From JACVRW01 sp034664085 (lineage in GTDB: Bacteria; Actinomycetota; Thermoleophilia; Solirubrobacterales; Thermoleophilaceae), in contig JAXDII010000001.1 of the NCBI GenBank assembly GCA_034664085.1, positions 1 through 64,000 on the forward strand: a stretch of DNA of 64,000 nucleotides, in the 5' to 3' direction. Below the pieces are notes generated by a model. The model was not told the origin of the DNA. It was given only the letters and a program-made list of their open reading frames with translations, and did not search any database. This document shows positions 16,650-25,033 of this stretch, piece by piece; the first letter of the stretch is position 1; every line of letters begins with the position of its first letter. Made by a program: the position numbers and the translations under genes.

Positions 16650-17558
16650 ATGACTGTCTCTCCGCAGGACGGAGGCGGGCGCCCCTCTGGTGGGGCCCGC
16701 CTCCGCGGGCTTGGCGGACGCGCGTGGATTCCGCTCGTCCTGCCGGCCCTGCTCATCCTGGCGGTGTTCTTCTTCTATCCGCTCGCCGAGATCGTTCGGC
16801 GGAGCTTTGCGGAGATCGCCCCGCCCGGCACCAGCCCGTTCGGCAACTACCAGTGGTTCTTCGACACCCCAGCCAACCTGACCATCCTGCGGCGCACGAT
16901 CGTGACGGCGGTCGCCGTGACGGCCGCCTGCCTCCTGGTCGCCTATCCGTACGCGTACCTGATGACGGTCGTCGGGAGGCGCACGCGCGCCGTGCTGCTC
17001 GCCCTGGTCCTGGTGCCGTTCTGGACCAGCCTGATGGTGCGCAACTTCGCCTGGATAGTGCTGCTCCAGGACCAGGGTCCGGTCAACGACGCGCTCGCCG
17101 CCGTCGGCGTGGGGCGCCAGCGCCTGATCGGCAACGTGTCCGGCGTGACCATCGCGATGATCCAGATTCTGCTGCCGTTCGCCACGCTGCCGATCTACGC
17201 GGTCCTGCGCGGCATCGACCGCCGCCTCCTGCAGGCGGCGCAGAGCCTCGGCGCGCCGCCGTGGCGTGCCTTCTTGAAGGTCTACCTCCCGCTGTCCGCG
17301 CCGGGCATCCTCGCCGGCGCGCTGATCGTGTTCGTGATCTCGCTCGGGTTCTACGTGACGCCCGCGCTGCTCGGGTCCCCCACCAACGCGCTGATCTCGC
17401 AGTTCATCTTCATCCAGGTCAGCACCCTCCTCGACTGGGGCCGCGGCGGCGCGATGGCGGTCGTCCTGCTCGTCGTGGCGATGGTGCTCATCGGGCTCGG
17501 CAGCTTGGCGGCGCGCCGCGGCCAGTCGCGCCTGAGCACGGGGATCGACCCGGCGTGA
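16650..17558 (+). CDS. PotB-type ABC transporter permease
   Basis: 302 residues with six hydrophobic segments. The coupling loop AAQSLGAPPWRAFLKVYLPL carries the conserved EAA-type pattern for contact with the ATPase. The N-terminus has about 35 extra Gly/Arg-rich residues. It starts 16 bases after the binding-protein gene and ends in a 4-base GTGA overlap with the next permease, so translation is probably coupled. Confidence 0.9.
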   Translation: MTVSPQDGGGRPSGGARLRGLGGRAWIPLVLPALLILAVFFFYPLAEIVRRSFAEIAPPGTSPFGNYQWFFDTPANLTILRRTIVTAVAVTAACLLVAYPYAYLMTVVGRRTRAVLLALVLVPFWTSLMVRNFAWIVLLQDQGPVNDALAAVGVGRQRLIGNVSGVTIAMIQILLPFATLPIYAVLRGIDRRLLQAAQSLGAPPWRAFLKVYLPLSAPGILAGALIVFVISLGFYVTPALLGSPTNALISQFIFIQVSTLLDWGRGGAMAVVLLVVAMVLIGLGSLAARRGQSRLSTGIDPA

Positions 17559-18370
17559 GCGCCCTAGCCTCCCGTCCTCGCCGCCCGAGGCGGCCTTCGC
17601 ACCTCGGCCTGCGCCTGCTCGGCGCGGTCGTCGGGCTCTGGCTCGTGGCACCCACGCTCGTGGTCATCCCGATGGGCTTCACGGCCGCGAACACCTTCCA
17701 GTTCCCCCCGAGCGACTGGACCCTGGACCGCTACTCCAGCCTGTTCAGCGACCCCGCGTGGTTCGACGCGCTGAAGACCTCGGTCATCGTGGCGGTTCTG
17801 GTGACCGCGCTGGCCACGGTCCTCGGCACCGCGGCGGCGTTCGGCCTGTCGCGCTCGCGCTTCCGCATGAAGCCCGCGATCTCCGCCGTCCTGCTGGTGC
17901 CGATGGTCGTGCCCACGGTCGTGGTCGCGATCGCCATCTACGCGATCTTCCTCAAGTGGCGCTTCGTGGGCACCTTGCACGGCTTCGTGCTCGCGCACAC
18001 CCTCCTTGCGCTGCCGTTCGTCTTCGTGCCGGTCACCGCGAGCCTGCAGACCTTCGACCGCAGGCTGGAGCGCGCCGCCGCGAGCCTCGGCGCGCCGCCC
18101 CTGCGGGCCTTCCTCCAGGTCACCTTGCCGTCGATCCGCTCGGGCGTCCTCACCGGGGCGCTGTTTGCCTTCATCACGTCGTTCGACGAGCTCGTCGTGT
18201 CGCTCTTCCTGGGGACCGCGACGGTCCGCACGCTGCCCGTTCAGATGTACGGCAGCGTGACCCGCGAGATCGACCCCACCGTCGCGGCCGCGTCCACGGT
18301 GACGCTGCTGCTCACGACGACGCTGCTGCTCGCGGTCCTGTTCCGCCCCCAGCGCGAGGCGGTCCTGTGA
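17555..18370 (+). CDS. PotC-type ABC transporter permease
   Basis: 271 residues, six membrane segments, coupling loop AAASLGAPPLRAFLQVTLPS. SFDELVVSLFL near residue 210 is a PotC signature. The GTG start at 17555 overlaps the stop of the upstream permease (GTGA), and the gene ends in another GTGA overlap with the ATPase gene. The longer open frame upstream is the +1 shadow of the PotB-type gene and was rejected. Confidence 0.9.
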   Translation: MSALASRPRRPRRPSHLGLRLLGAVVGLWLVAPTLVVIPMGFTAANTFQFPPSDWTLDRYSSLFSDPAWFDALKTSVIVAVLVTALATVLGTAAAFGLSRSRFRMKPAISAVLLVPMVVPTVVVAIAIYAIFLKWRFVGTLHGFVLAHTLLALPFVFVPVTASLQTFDRRLERAAASLGAPPLRAFLQVTLPSIRSGVLTGALFAFITSFDELVVSLFLGTATVRTLPVQMYGSVTREIDPTVAAASTVTLLLTTTLLLAVLFRPQREAVL

Positions 18371-19506
18371 GCGGCCCGGACTTCAGCGGCGCCCGCCTCG
18401 ATCTTCGTGACGTCACGAAGATCTACGGCGACGTCACTGCGGTCGGCGGCGTGTCGCTGTCCGTGAACCCCGGCGAGTTCCTCACCCTGCTGGGACCGAG
18501 CGGCTCGGGGAAGACGACGACCCTCAACATCATCGCCGGCTTCTCGACCGCCTCGACCGGCGAGGTGACGATGGACGGCGAAGACCTGGCGGGACTGCCT
18601 CCGCACCGGCGGAACATCGGGATGGTCTTCCAGCAGTACGCGCTCTTTCCGCACATGACGGTCGCCGGGAACGTCGCCTTCCCGCTGAAGCAGCGCCGCA
18701 TGCCGAGGCACGAGATCCGCGAGCTCGTGCAGGAGGCACTGGACCTCGTCCGACTCGGCGACCTCGCGGACCGGATGCCCGCCCAGCTCTCCGGCGGCCA
18801 GCAGCAGCGCGTTGCGCTCGCGCGAGCGATCGTCTTCCGTCCGCGGCTGCTCCTGATGGACGAGCCGCTCGGAGCGCTCGACCGGAAGCTCCGCGAATGG
18901 CTCCAGCTCGAGATCCGGCGCATCCACCAGGAGCTCGGCATCACGTTCGTCTACGTCACCCACGACCAGGACGAGGCGCTCGTGCTCTCCGATCGCATCG
19001 CGGTCTTCAACGACGGCGGGATCGAGCAGATCGGAAGCGCCTCGGAGGTCTACGAGCACCCGTCGACGCTGTTCGTCGCCGAGTTCGTCGGCGAGTCGAC
19101 GGCGACGCACGGTCACGTGGCCCGCTCGGGCTCCCGAGCCTGCCTGCGGGCGGGCGAGCTCGAGCTCAAGGTGGACGGCGAGCCACCGGACGGCCAGGCG
19201 GCGGCACTCGTCGTGCGGCCCGAGCGCGTCCGGGTGGCCGCGCCCAGCGAGCGGCCCGGGCCGGAGGAGAACTCGGTGAGCGGGGTCGTCAGGCGGGTGA
19301 TCTACCTGGGGCTGGCACGCAAGCTCGAAGTCGAGGGCCCGGGCGGGCAGATGTTCCTCGCTCGAGAGCCGGCCGGCGGCCACTCGACGTTCAGCGAGGG
19401 CGATCGCGTGCTGCTGCTCTGGCGCGTCGAGGACGCCGTGCTGCTGCCGACCGGAGCCCCGGCGAACAGCGCGGACAGAGCGCCGGCGGCCGAGGCCGCC
19501 GTATGA
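18367..19506 (+). CDS. PotA-type ABC transporter ATPase
   Basis: 379 residues. Walker A GPSGSGKTT at about 43, Q-loop VFQQYALFP, signature LSGGQQQR at about 141, Walker B LLLMDEPLGALD and the switch histidine in VTHDQDEA. The C-terminal TOBE regulatory domain runs from about 255 to 355. It powers the importer encoded by the three preceding genes. It is the only ABC ATPase in the window, so it might also serve the ATPase-less NitT/TauT importer, although the two classes usually do not share. Confidence 0.93.
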   Translation: MSGPDFSGARLDLRDVTKIYGDVTAVGGVSLSVNPGEFLTLLGPSGSGKTTTLNIIAGFSTASTGEVTMDGEDLAGLPPHRRNIGMVFQQYALFPHMTVAGNVAFPLKQRRMPRHEIRELVQEALDLVRLGDLADRMPAQLSGGQQQRVALARAIVFRPRLLLMDEPLGALDRKLREWLQLEIRRIHQELGITFVYVTHDQDEALVLSDRIAVFNDGGIEQIGSASEVYEHPSTLFVAEFVGESTATHGHVARSGSRACLRAGELELKVDGEPPDGQAAALVVRPERVRVAAPSERPGPEENSVSGVVRRVIYLGLARKLEVEGPGGQMFLAREPAGGHSTFSEGDRVLLLWRVEDAVLLPTGAPANSADRAPAAEAAV

Positions 19507-19543
19507 AGCTCGCAACCAATCGCAGGAAAGGAACAGCGGACCG

Positions 19544-20866
19544 GTGACCAACCTCGAGTTCTACTTCCACAGCCAGGGCGGCTACCGGTACGTGCCGCAC
19601 GTGGACGAGACGGGCGCGCCGACCCGGACGAACTACGTCTCACTGCCGACGGATCTGTACGACCCGCAGCTCGGCGGCAAGGCCATCCACGAGTACGTGG
19701 ATACGCTCGCGTTCGCCGAGCGCCTCGGCTTCGACGGCATCCTTCACTCCGAGCAGCACGGGAGCCCGATCGGGCTGAGCGGCAACGCGCTCGTCACGGC
19801 CGCCTGGCTGGCGGCCCGGACCGAGCACGTGCGCATCGTGTGCGCGGGGCCCGTCATGAACGGCTACCTGTCGCCGGTGCGCATGGCCGAGGAGATCGCC
19901 CTGGTCGACAACCTCTCGCGCGGCCGGCTGAGCGTGGGGCTGCCGATGGGGATCGGACCCAACTACCACGCCCAGGGCGTCACGAACCCGGCGTACGCCC
20001 GCGAGCGCTACCGCGAGGGGCTCGACCTGCTGCTCGCAGCGATGACGCGGCCCGGCCCGTTCGAGTGGGAAGGCAAGTTCTTCCACGTCCCATACGTGAA
20101 CCTGTGGCCGCGGCCGGTGCAGCAGCCCTATCCGGAGATCTGGGTGCCCGTCGCCGGGTCGCGCGACTCGCTGAAGCTCTGCGCCGACCGCGGCTTCGTC
20201 TACATGATCCTGCTGTCCCCGCCGGCCGTGCGCATCAAGAACGCCGCGATCTTCCGCGAGCTGTGCGAGGAGCAGGGCTACACGCCCGATCCGCGGCAGA
20301 CCGCCGTTTGCGCGATCGTCCACGTCGCGGAGACGGACCGCCAGGCACGCCGGGAGGCCGAGCCCCACATCCTGTGGCTGTTCCAGCACGTCTTCGGGGG
20401 CGCCTTCCCGGACTGGTTCCCGCCCGGGCAGGTGAGCCCCCAGTCCCTGCGCGGCATGCTGGCGGGCGGCTACCGCAGCGGCGACATGGCCGCGATGACG
20501 TTCGACGAGCTGTCGGAGCGCGGCTGGGTCGTGGTGGGCTCGCCGTCCACCGTCTCGGAGCGCCTGGAGCAGCTCGCCAGCGAGGCCGACGCGGGCCGGA
20601 TGGTGATCTGGGGCGACTTCATCAGCAACCCCGACTGGCTGCTGCGCAAGAGCATGACCCTCTTCGCCGAGGAGGTGATCCCGCGCTTCCGCGCCCCGGA
20701 CGGCAAGCCGGTCTGGGCGCGAGCGGACGAGCGCCTGCCGAGGACGAACGCCGAATGGGCGGCCCTCGGCGAGGAGCGTGCTACTCCGAGGGTGGCCATG
20801 CCCGATGACGGGATCGTCGACCTCGAGGCCGCCCTCTCGAACGGCTCGACCGCGGACGTCCGGTGA
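19544..20866 (+). CDS. LLM-class (luciferase-like) flavin monooxygenase
   Basis: 440 residues, a single luciferase-like TIM barrel: AERLGFDGILHSEQH, VRIVCAGPVMN, EEIALVDNLSRGRLSVGL and later GSPSTVSERLEQL. Members use FMNH2 from a separate reductase to oxygenate or cleave a ring or C-S/C-N bond; trigonelline and pyridine ring opening are precedents. No reductase gene is nearby. The long C-terminus after residue 400 has no match I recognise. It follows the ATPase gene by 37 bases with a GGAAAGGA site, so it is the fifth gene of the uptake operon. Confidence 0.86.
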   Translation: MTNLEFYFHSQGGYRYVPHVDETGAPTRTNYVSLPTDLYDPQLGGKAIHEYVDTLAFAERLGFDGILHSEQHGSPIGLSGNALVTAAWLAARTEHVRIVCAGPVMNGYLSPVRMAEEIALVDNLSRGRLSVGLPMGIGPNYHAQGVTNPAYARERYREGLDLLLAAMTRPGPFEWEGKFFHVPYVNLWPRPVQQPYPEIWVPVAGSRDSLKLCADRGFVYMILLSPPAVRIKNAAIFRELCEEQGYTPDPRQTAVCAIVHVAETDRQARREAEPHILWLFQHVFGGAFPDWFPPGQVSPQSLRGMLAGGYRSGDMAAMTFDELSERGWVVVGSPSTVSERLEQLASEADAGRMVIWGDFISNPDWLLRKSMTLFAEEVIPRFRAPDGKPVWARADERLPRTNAEWAALGEERATPRVAMPDDGIVDLEAALSNGSTADVR

Positions 20867-20869
20867 CGC

Positions 20870-21604
20870 CTAGCCGGCACCCGCGCCCTGGGGCTGGGCG
20901 TCCGCGAGCTTCTCGCTGACCGTGCGAGCGGCCGCGAGCAGGGCCGGGACGTGGTCCCCGAGCTGCGAAGCCCGGTTCACGGGCACGACGATCGACACGC
21001 TCGCGACCGCCTCGCCGTCCACGCCGCGGATCGGCGCCGCGATCCCGTGCACGCCCTCCAGCAGCTCGTCATGCGAGATCTCATAGCCGGCCTCCCTCAC
21101 CTCGGCGAGCTTGCGTCGCACGTCGTCGGCGTCCGGGATGTCCGCCACGCAGCGGTTCACAACCTGCTTGCTGGAGAAGGCGAGCATCGCGCGTCCGCTG
21201 GCCGCGAGATGGAGCGGGTGCCGCTCGCCGATCTCGCGCCGCACGGAGACGAGATGGCGTCCACCGGCCACCTGGTCGAGGACGACGGCCTCCTTCTGGT
21301 CGCGGATCTCGAGCAGCGCCGTCTCCTGGGCCGTCTCGGCGAGCTGCTGCAGCACCCGCTGCCCGGCGCTGCGCAGCGCCGGCTCCACGTCCTGGGCGAT
21401 GCGCACGATGACCGCGCCCGGCACGTAGGTGTTTCCCTCCTTGCGGACGAAGCCGCGGCGGCGCAGCGTCGCGAGCAGCCGGTGCACCACGGTCCGGTTC
21501 ATCCCGAGGGTGCCTGCCAGCTCGGTCGCGGAAGCGGGACCTCGATCCGCGATGCAGATGAGAACCGCAAGCGCCTGGTCCGCGGTTTTGGAGATCTCCG
21601 TCAT
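20870..21604 (-). CDS. IclR family transcriptional regulator
   Basis: 244 residues. N-terminal winged helix (about 10-70; SATELAGTLGMNRTVVHRLLATL) and C-terminal effector-binding domain (about 80-235; LDQVAGGRHLV, RHPLHLAASGRAMLAF, GIAAPIRGVDG). IclR proteins repress or activate catabolic operons according to a small aromatic or carboxylic effector. It is divergent from the Old Yellow Enzyme gene and shares with it the operator pair at 21681-21710. Probably the master regulator of the 15.4-32.8 kb island, with autoregulation likely. Confidence 0.92.
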   Translation of the reverse strand: MTEISKTADQALAVLICIADRGPASATELAGTLGMNRTVVHRLLATLRRRGFVRKEGNTYVPGAVIVRIAQDVEPALRSAGQRVLQQLAETAQETALLEIRDQKEAVVLDQVAGGRHLVSVRREIGERHPLHLAASGRAMLAFSSKQVVNRCVADIPDADDVRRKLAEVREAGYEISHDELLEGVHGIAAPIRGVDGEAVASVSIVVPVNRASQLGDHVPALLAAARTVSEKLADAQPQGAGAG

Positions 21605-21648
21605 TCGAGGCGGGCGGAGTCTATCCGCGCGCAGCGCCGCGGAGACGG

Positions 21649-21710
21649 TTGACAGGCCGCCATGGTGTCGATCAGGATCGCGATAATCGAACGGTATCGA
21701 CCGATAATCA
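21649..21710 (+). promoter_or_regulatory. Promoter and double operator between iclR-type and OYE genes
   Basis: TTGACA (21649-21654), 18 bases, CAGGAT (21673-21678), then two operator copies: CGATAATCG (21681-21689) and CCGATAATC (21701-21709), 21 bases apart or two helical turns on the same face. The second starts 22 bases after the -10. The layout matches the promoters at 15380 and 31232. Confidence 0.72.
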
Positions 21711-21717
21711 GCACTTT

Positions 21718-22953
21718 ATGACGCCCGCGAGCTCCCTGTTCGAGCCCGGCTGGATCGGAACGCTCGAGCTGCCCAACAGGATCTTCCGCGCGGGAACGTC
21801 CGAGACCATGGCCGGGCCCCGCGGCGAGGTCACGGACGAGCTCGTCTCCCTGTACGAGGAGCTCGCGAGCAACGGCGTCGGCCTGATCGTGACCGGCCAC
21901 ATGTTCTGCGACGCGCGCGGGCGCTACGGCGCCCGGCAGCCGGGCATCTGCTCCGACGACCTGGTCCCCGGGCTCGCCCGGCTGGCGGACGCCGTGCACC
22001 GGCACGGGGGGCGGATCTTCGCGCAGGTCTCGCATGCCGGCAGCCAGTGCCTCGACCCGAGCGTCGATCCGCTCGCCCCCTCCCCGGTCTCGAACGCGAT
22101 GACGAGGCGGGCTGTCGGCGAGGCCAGCGCGGCCGAGATCGAGGCCGCACTCGCGGCCTTCGCCGGCGGCGCCCGGCGCGCGGTCGAGGCGGGCTTCGAC
22201 GGCGTCCACATCATGGGCAACGCCGGGTACCTGATCAGCGAGTTCGGCTCTCCGATCGCCAACAGGCGCCGCGACCGGTGGGGCGGCTCCGCCGAGAACC
22301 GCGACCGCTTCGCGCTCGAGGTCGTCCGCCGCGTCCGCGAGGTGCTCCCCACGGCCACGCCGCTCATGATGAAGCTCGGCTTCGCGGACCTCGTCGCAGG
22401 CGGGCTCACGCTCGAGGAATCGCTGCGCCGAGCGGCCCGCTTGGTCGAGGCAGGAGTCGACGGGCTCGACGTGGGCGCCAACCTGATCGGCGGCTACGCC
22501 GAGTCGATCCGGCCGTACGCCGCCCTGAGCGGCAGGCGTGCCCTGGAGGATCTGCTGCTGCACCGCGTCTTTCGCCGCCCGGCGCCGGAGGCGTACTTCC
22601 GGCCATGGGCCGAGGCGCTGAGGGACCGGGTCGACACGACGATCCTGATGTCCGGGGGCTTCCGGCGCACGGAGACCATGGAGGCCGTGCTGCGCGACGG
22701 CACCGTGGACTTCGTCGGGCTGGCCAGGCCGTTCATCCGCGAACCCGACCTCGTGCGGCAGATAGAGGCGGGACGGTCCGGCCTCGTGGACTGCACGTCC
22801 TGCAACCTGTGCCTCCAGCACGACGGCCACCACGCGCTGCGCTGCTGGCGGACGCCGCGCCGGCGGCTGGTCGAGCACGCCGTCTACCGCGCCAGGGGCG
22901 GCTTCCGCGCCGGCTCCGGCGTGGCTCCGGTCGAAGGCACGGGCGACCTCTAG
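21718..22953 (+). CDS. NADH:flavin oxidoreductase, Old Yellow Enzyme family
   Basis: 411 residues, FMN-binding TIM barrel: LPNRIFRAGTSE, RHGGRIFAQVSHAGSQ, the active-site-type helix GFDGVHIMGNAGYLISEF, RWGGSAENRDRF and MSGGFRRTE. It should reduce activated C=C or related bonds with NAD(P)H. Near the C-terminus is CTSCNLCLQHDGHHALRC, which resembles the 4Fe-4S motif of dienoyl-CoA reductases but with shorter spacing; the FAD domain of those enzymes is absent. ATG 21718 was chosen because earlier starts lie inside the operator. Its stop codon shares CTAG with the stop of the hyuA-type gene opposite. Confidence 0.85.
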   Translation: MTPASSLFEPGWIGTLELPNRIFRAGTSETMAGPRGEVTDELVSLYEELASNGVGLIVTGHMFCDARGRYGARQPGICSDDLVPGLARLADAVHRHGGRIFAQVSHAGSQCLDPSVDPLAPSPVSNAMTRRAVGEASAAEIEAALAAFAGGARRAVEAGFDGVHIMGNAGYLISEFGSPIANRRRDRWGGSAENRDRFALEVVRRVREVLPTATPLMMKLGFADLVAGGLTLEESLRRAARLVEAGVDGLDVGANLIGGYAESIRPYAALSGRRALEDLLLHRVFRRPAPEAYFRPWAEALRDRVDTTILMSGGFRRTETMEAVLRDGTVDFVGLARPFIREPDLVRQIEAGRSGLVDCTSCNLCLQHDGHHALRCWRTPRRRLVEHAVYRARGGFRAGSGVAPVEGTGDL

Positions 22954-25025
22954 CGGTCGCTCGGCACGACGCGCAAGCCCCCGGCCGCGAGGCACTCGAC
23001 GGTCGCGCCGGGCGTGACGACGATCGTCGTCAGCGGAGACTCCACGATCGCCGGGCCGGTCGCGGCCTCACCGGGACGCATCGAGTCGAGCCGGAAGACC
23101 TCCGCGGCCTCGACGCCGACGCCGCTGAAGTAGGCGGGCCGCCGGACCGGCGCGCCGCCGTTCGCGCCGCCCGCCTGCGAGCCCGGGCCGCGCCCGCTGC
23201 CGAGGCGGGAGACCGCCCGCGCGCGCCACGCGACGACCTCGATCGGCGCGTCCGGGTCGCTGATCGCGAAGACGCGCTCGTGCGTGGCGTGGAAGCGCTG
23301 CCTCAGTGCCTCGACGTCGGCGCCGTCGCGGAAGCGCGGGGAGGGCAGCGGCACCTCCAGCTCCCAGATCTGGCGCGGGTAGCGGGTCTCGGCGAACCAC
23401 TCGATCCGTGAGCCGGCCTCACCGCTGACCTCGGCGATGAAGGCGTCGCAGCTCGCCTCGAGCGCCGACAGGGTCGAGTTGACCCCGTCGTAGTCGAAGT
23501 CGCGGCTCGAGGTGTGGTGCGTGCTCACGAAGTCCGTGCTCAGGTCGGACAGGAGCGCGCCGGCGGCCGACAGCGCCGCCCCGGTTTCGGGGAACAGCAC
23601 CTCGCGGCAGCCGAGCCTGCGTGCGACCGCCACGAGGTTCAGCCCCGCCGCTCCCCCGCCGCCCACGAGCACCGCCTCGCGCGGATCGACGCCCTGCTTG
23701 ACCGTCACGTCCTCGATCGCGCTGACCACGTTCTCGGTGGCGAGCTCGAGGACGGCGGCGGCCGCCTCCTCGGGCTCCAGGCCGAGCGGGTCGCCCACCC
23801 GTTCGCGGACGACCGCGCGCGCCGCGGCCGCGTCGAGGGCGATGGCGCTCCCGAGGAAGTAGTCCGGGTCGATGTAGCCCAGCACGAGCGCCGCGTCGGT
23901 GACGGTCGCATGCCCGCCGCCGCGCCCGTAGCACGCGGGGCCGGGATCGCTGCCGGCGCTGTCCGGGCCCACGTGCAGCAGGCCGCCCGCGTCCACCCAG
24001 GCGACCGACCCCCCGCCTGCGCCGACCGAGCGCACTTCGACCGAGGGCAGGCCGGTCATGATCCCCGTGAAGCGCCTGCCAAGCCAGGCCTCTCGCGTCC
24101 GCGGGATCTCGCCGCCCCGCACCAGCGAGATGTCGCAGGTCGTGCCCCCCGTGTCCGCGACGACGACGGTGTCGGCGCCCGTGTCGCGGTCGGCGTAGAA
24201 CCGGCCCGCGACTGGCGCCATCGCGGGACCGGAGTTGAGCGTGTGGACCGGCGCGGCGGCCACCGCGTCGAGCGGCAGCAGGCCACCGCTCGACGTGGTC
24301 ATCAGAACGCGGCCGGCGAAGCCAAGCGACCGCAGCCGGCCGTCGAGCGTGTCGAGGTACGCCGTCATCACCGGCTTCAGCGCCGCGTCGAGCGCGGCCG
24401 ACGAGGCGCGGCGGAACTCGCGGATCGAGGGGTTCAGCTGGTGGGAGAGCGTGACGGGGACGTCCGGGAGCTGCTCCGCGAGCAGCTCGCCCACGCGCAG
24501 CTCGTGGATCGGGTTGGCGGTCGACCACAGCAGGCAGACCGCCACGGCCTCCACTCGCAGCTCGGCCAGGCGGCGGGCGAGCCCGGCCAGGGCCGCCTCG
24601 TCCAGCGCCAGCACCACCTCGCCGCCCGCGCCGACGCGCTCGCCGACGCCGAACGTGAGCGAGCGCGGCACGAACGGCCGCGGGTACTCGCGGGAGAAGT
24701 CGAAAGCGCCCTCGCGGCCGCCCTCGCGCAGGAGCAGGACGTCCTCGTGCCCCTCTGTCGTCAGGAGCGCCGTGCGCGCGGTGGTCTCGGTGAGCACGGC
24801 GTTGATCGCGCGCGTGCTCGCGTGGATCAGGAGCTCGCCGTCGGCCAGCAGCTCCTCGACCGCGACGCCCCGGGCCGCGGCGGCCACACCGAAGACGTCG
24901 ACCACGCCCTGGGTGGGGTCGGGGAGTGTGGTCGGGCTCTTGTGCAGCTCGAGCGGCCGGTCGCCATCCTCCACGACGAGGTCCGTGAACGTACCGCCCG
25001 TGTCGACCGCGAAGCGGAGGCCCAC
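22950..25025 (-). CDS. Hydantoinase/oxoprolinase subunit A (HyuA family)
   Basis: 691 residues, full length. The ATP-binding motifs of the actin-like fold are present: DTGGTFTD near residue 8 (phosphate 1), VVADTGGTTCD at about 288 (phosphate 2) and LVGGGGAAG at about 456. With subunit B it couples ATP hydrolysis to opening of a cyclic amide (hydantoin, 5-oxoproline, caprolactam) or, in relatives, to carboxylation of a ketone. GTG start, eight bases after the subunit B gene. Last gene of the six-gene operon from 31118. Confidence 0.92.
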   Translation of the reverse strand: MGLRFAVDTGGTFTDLVVEDGDRPLELHKSPTTLPDPTQGVVDVFGVAAAARGVAVEELLADGELLIHASTRAINAVLTETTARTALLTTEGHEDVLLLREGGREGAFDFSREYPRPFVPRSLTFGVGERVGAGGEVVLALDEAALAGLARRLAELRVEAVAVCLLWSTANPIHELRVGELLAEQLPDVPVTLSHQLNPSIREFRRASSAALDAALKPVMTAYLDTLDGRLRSLGFAGRVLMTTSSGGLLPLDAVAAAPVHTLNSGPAMAPVAGRFYADRDTGADTVVVADTGGTTCDISLVRGGEIPRTREAWLGRRFTGIMTGLPSVEVRSVGAGGGSVAWVDAGGLLHVGPDSAGSDPGPACYGRGGGHATVTDAALVLGYIDPDYFLGSAIALDAAAARAVVRERVGDPLGLEPEEAAAAVLELATENVVSAIEDVTVKQGVDPREAVLVGGGGAAGLNLVAVARRLGCREVLFPETGAALSAAGALLSDLSTDFVSTHHTSSRDFDYDGVNSTLSALEASCDAFIAEVSGEAGSRIEWFAETRYPRQIWELEVPLPSPRFRDGADVEALRQRFHATHERVFAISDPDAPIEVVAWRARAVSRLGSGRGPGSQAGGANGGAPVRRPAYFSGVGVEAAEVFRLDSMRPGEAATGPAIVESPLTTIVVTPGATVECLAAGGLRVVPSDR

Positions 25026-25033
25026 GCGAATCC

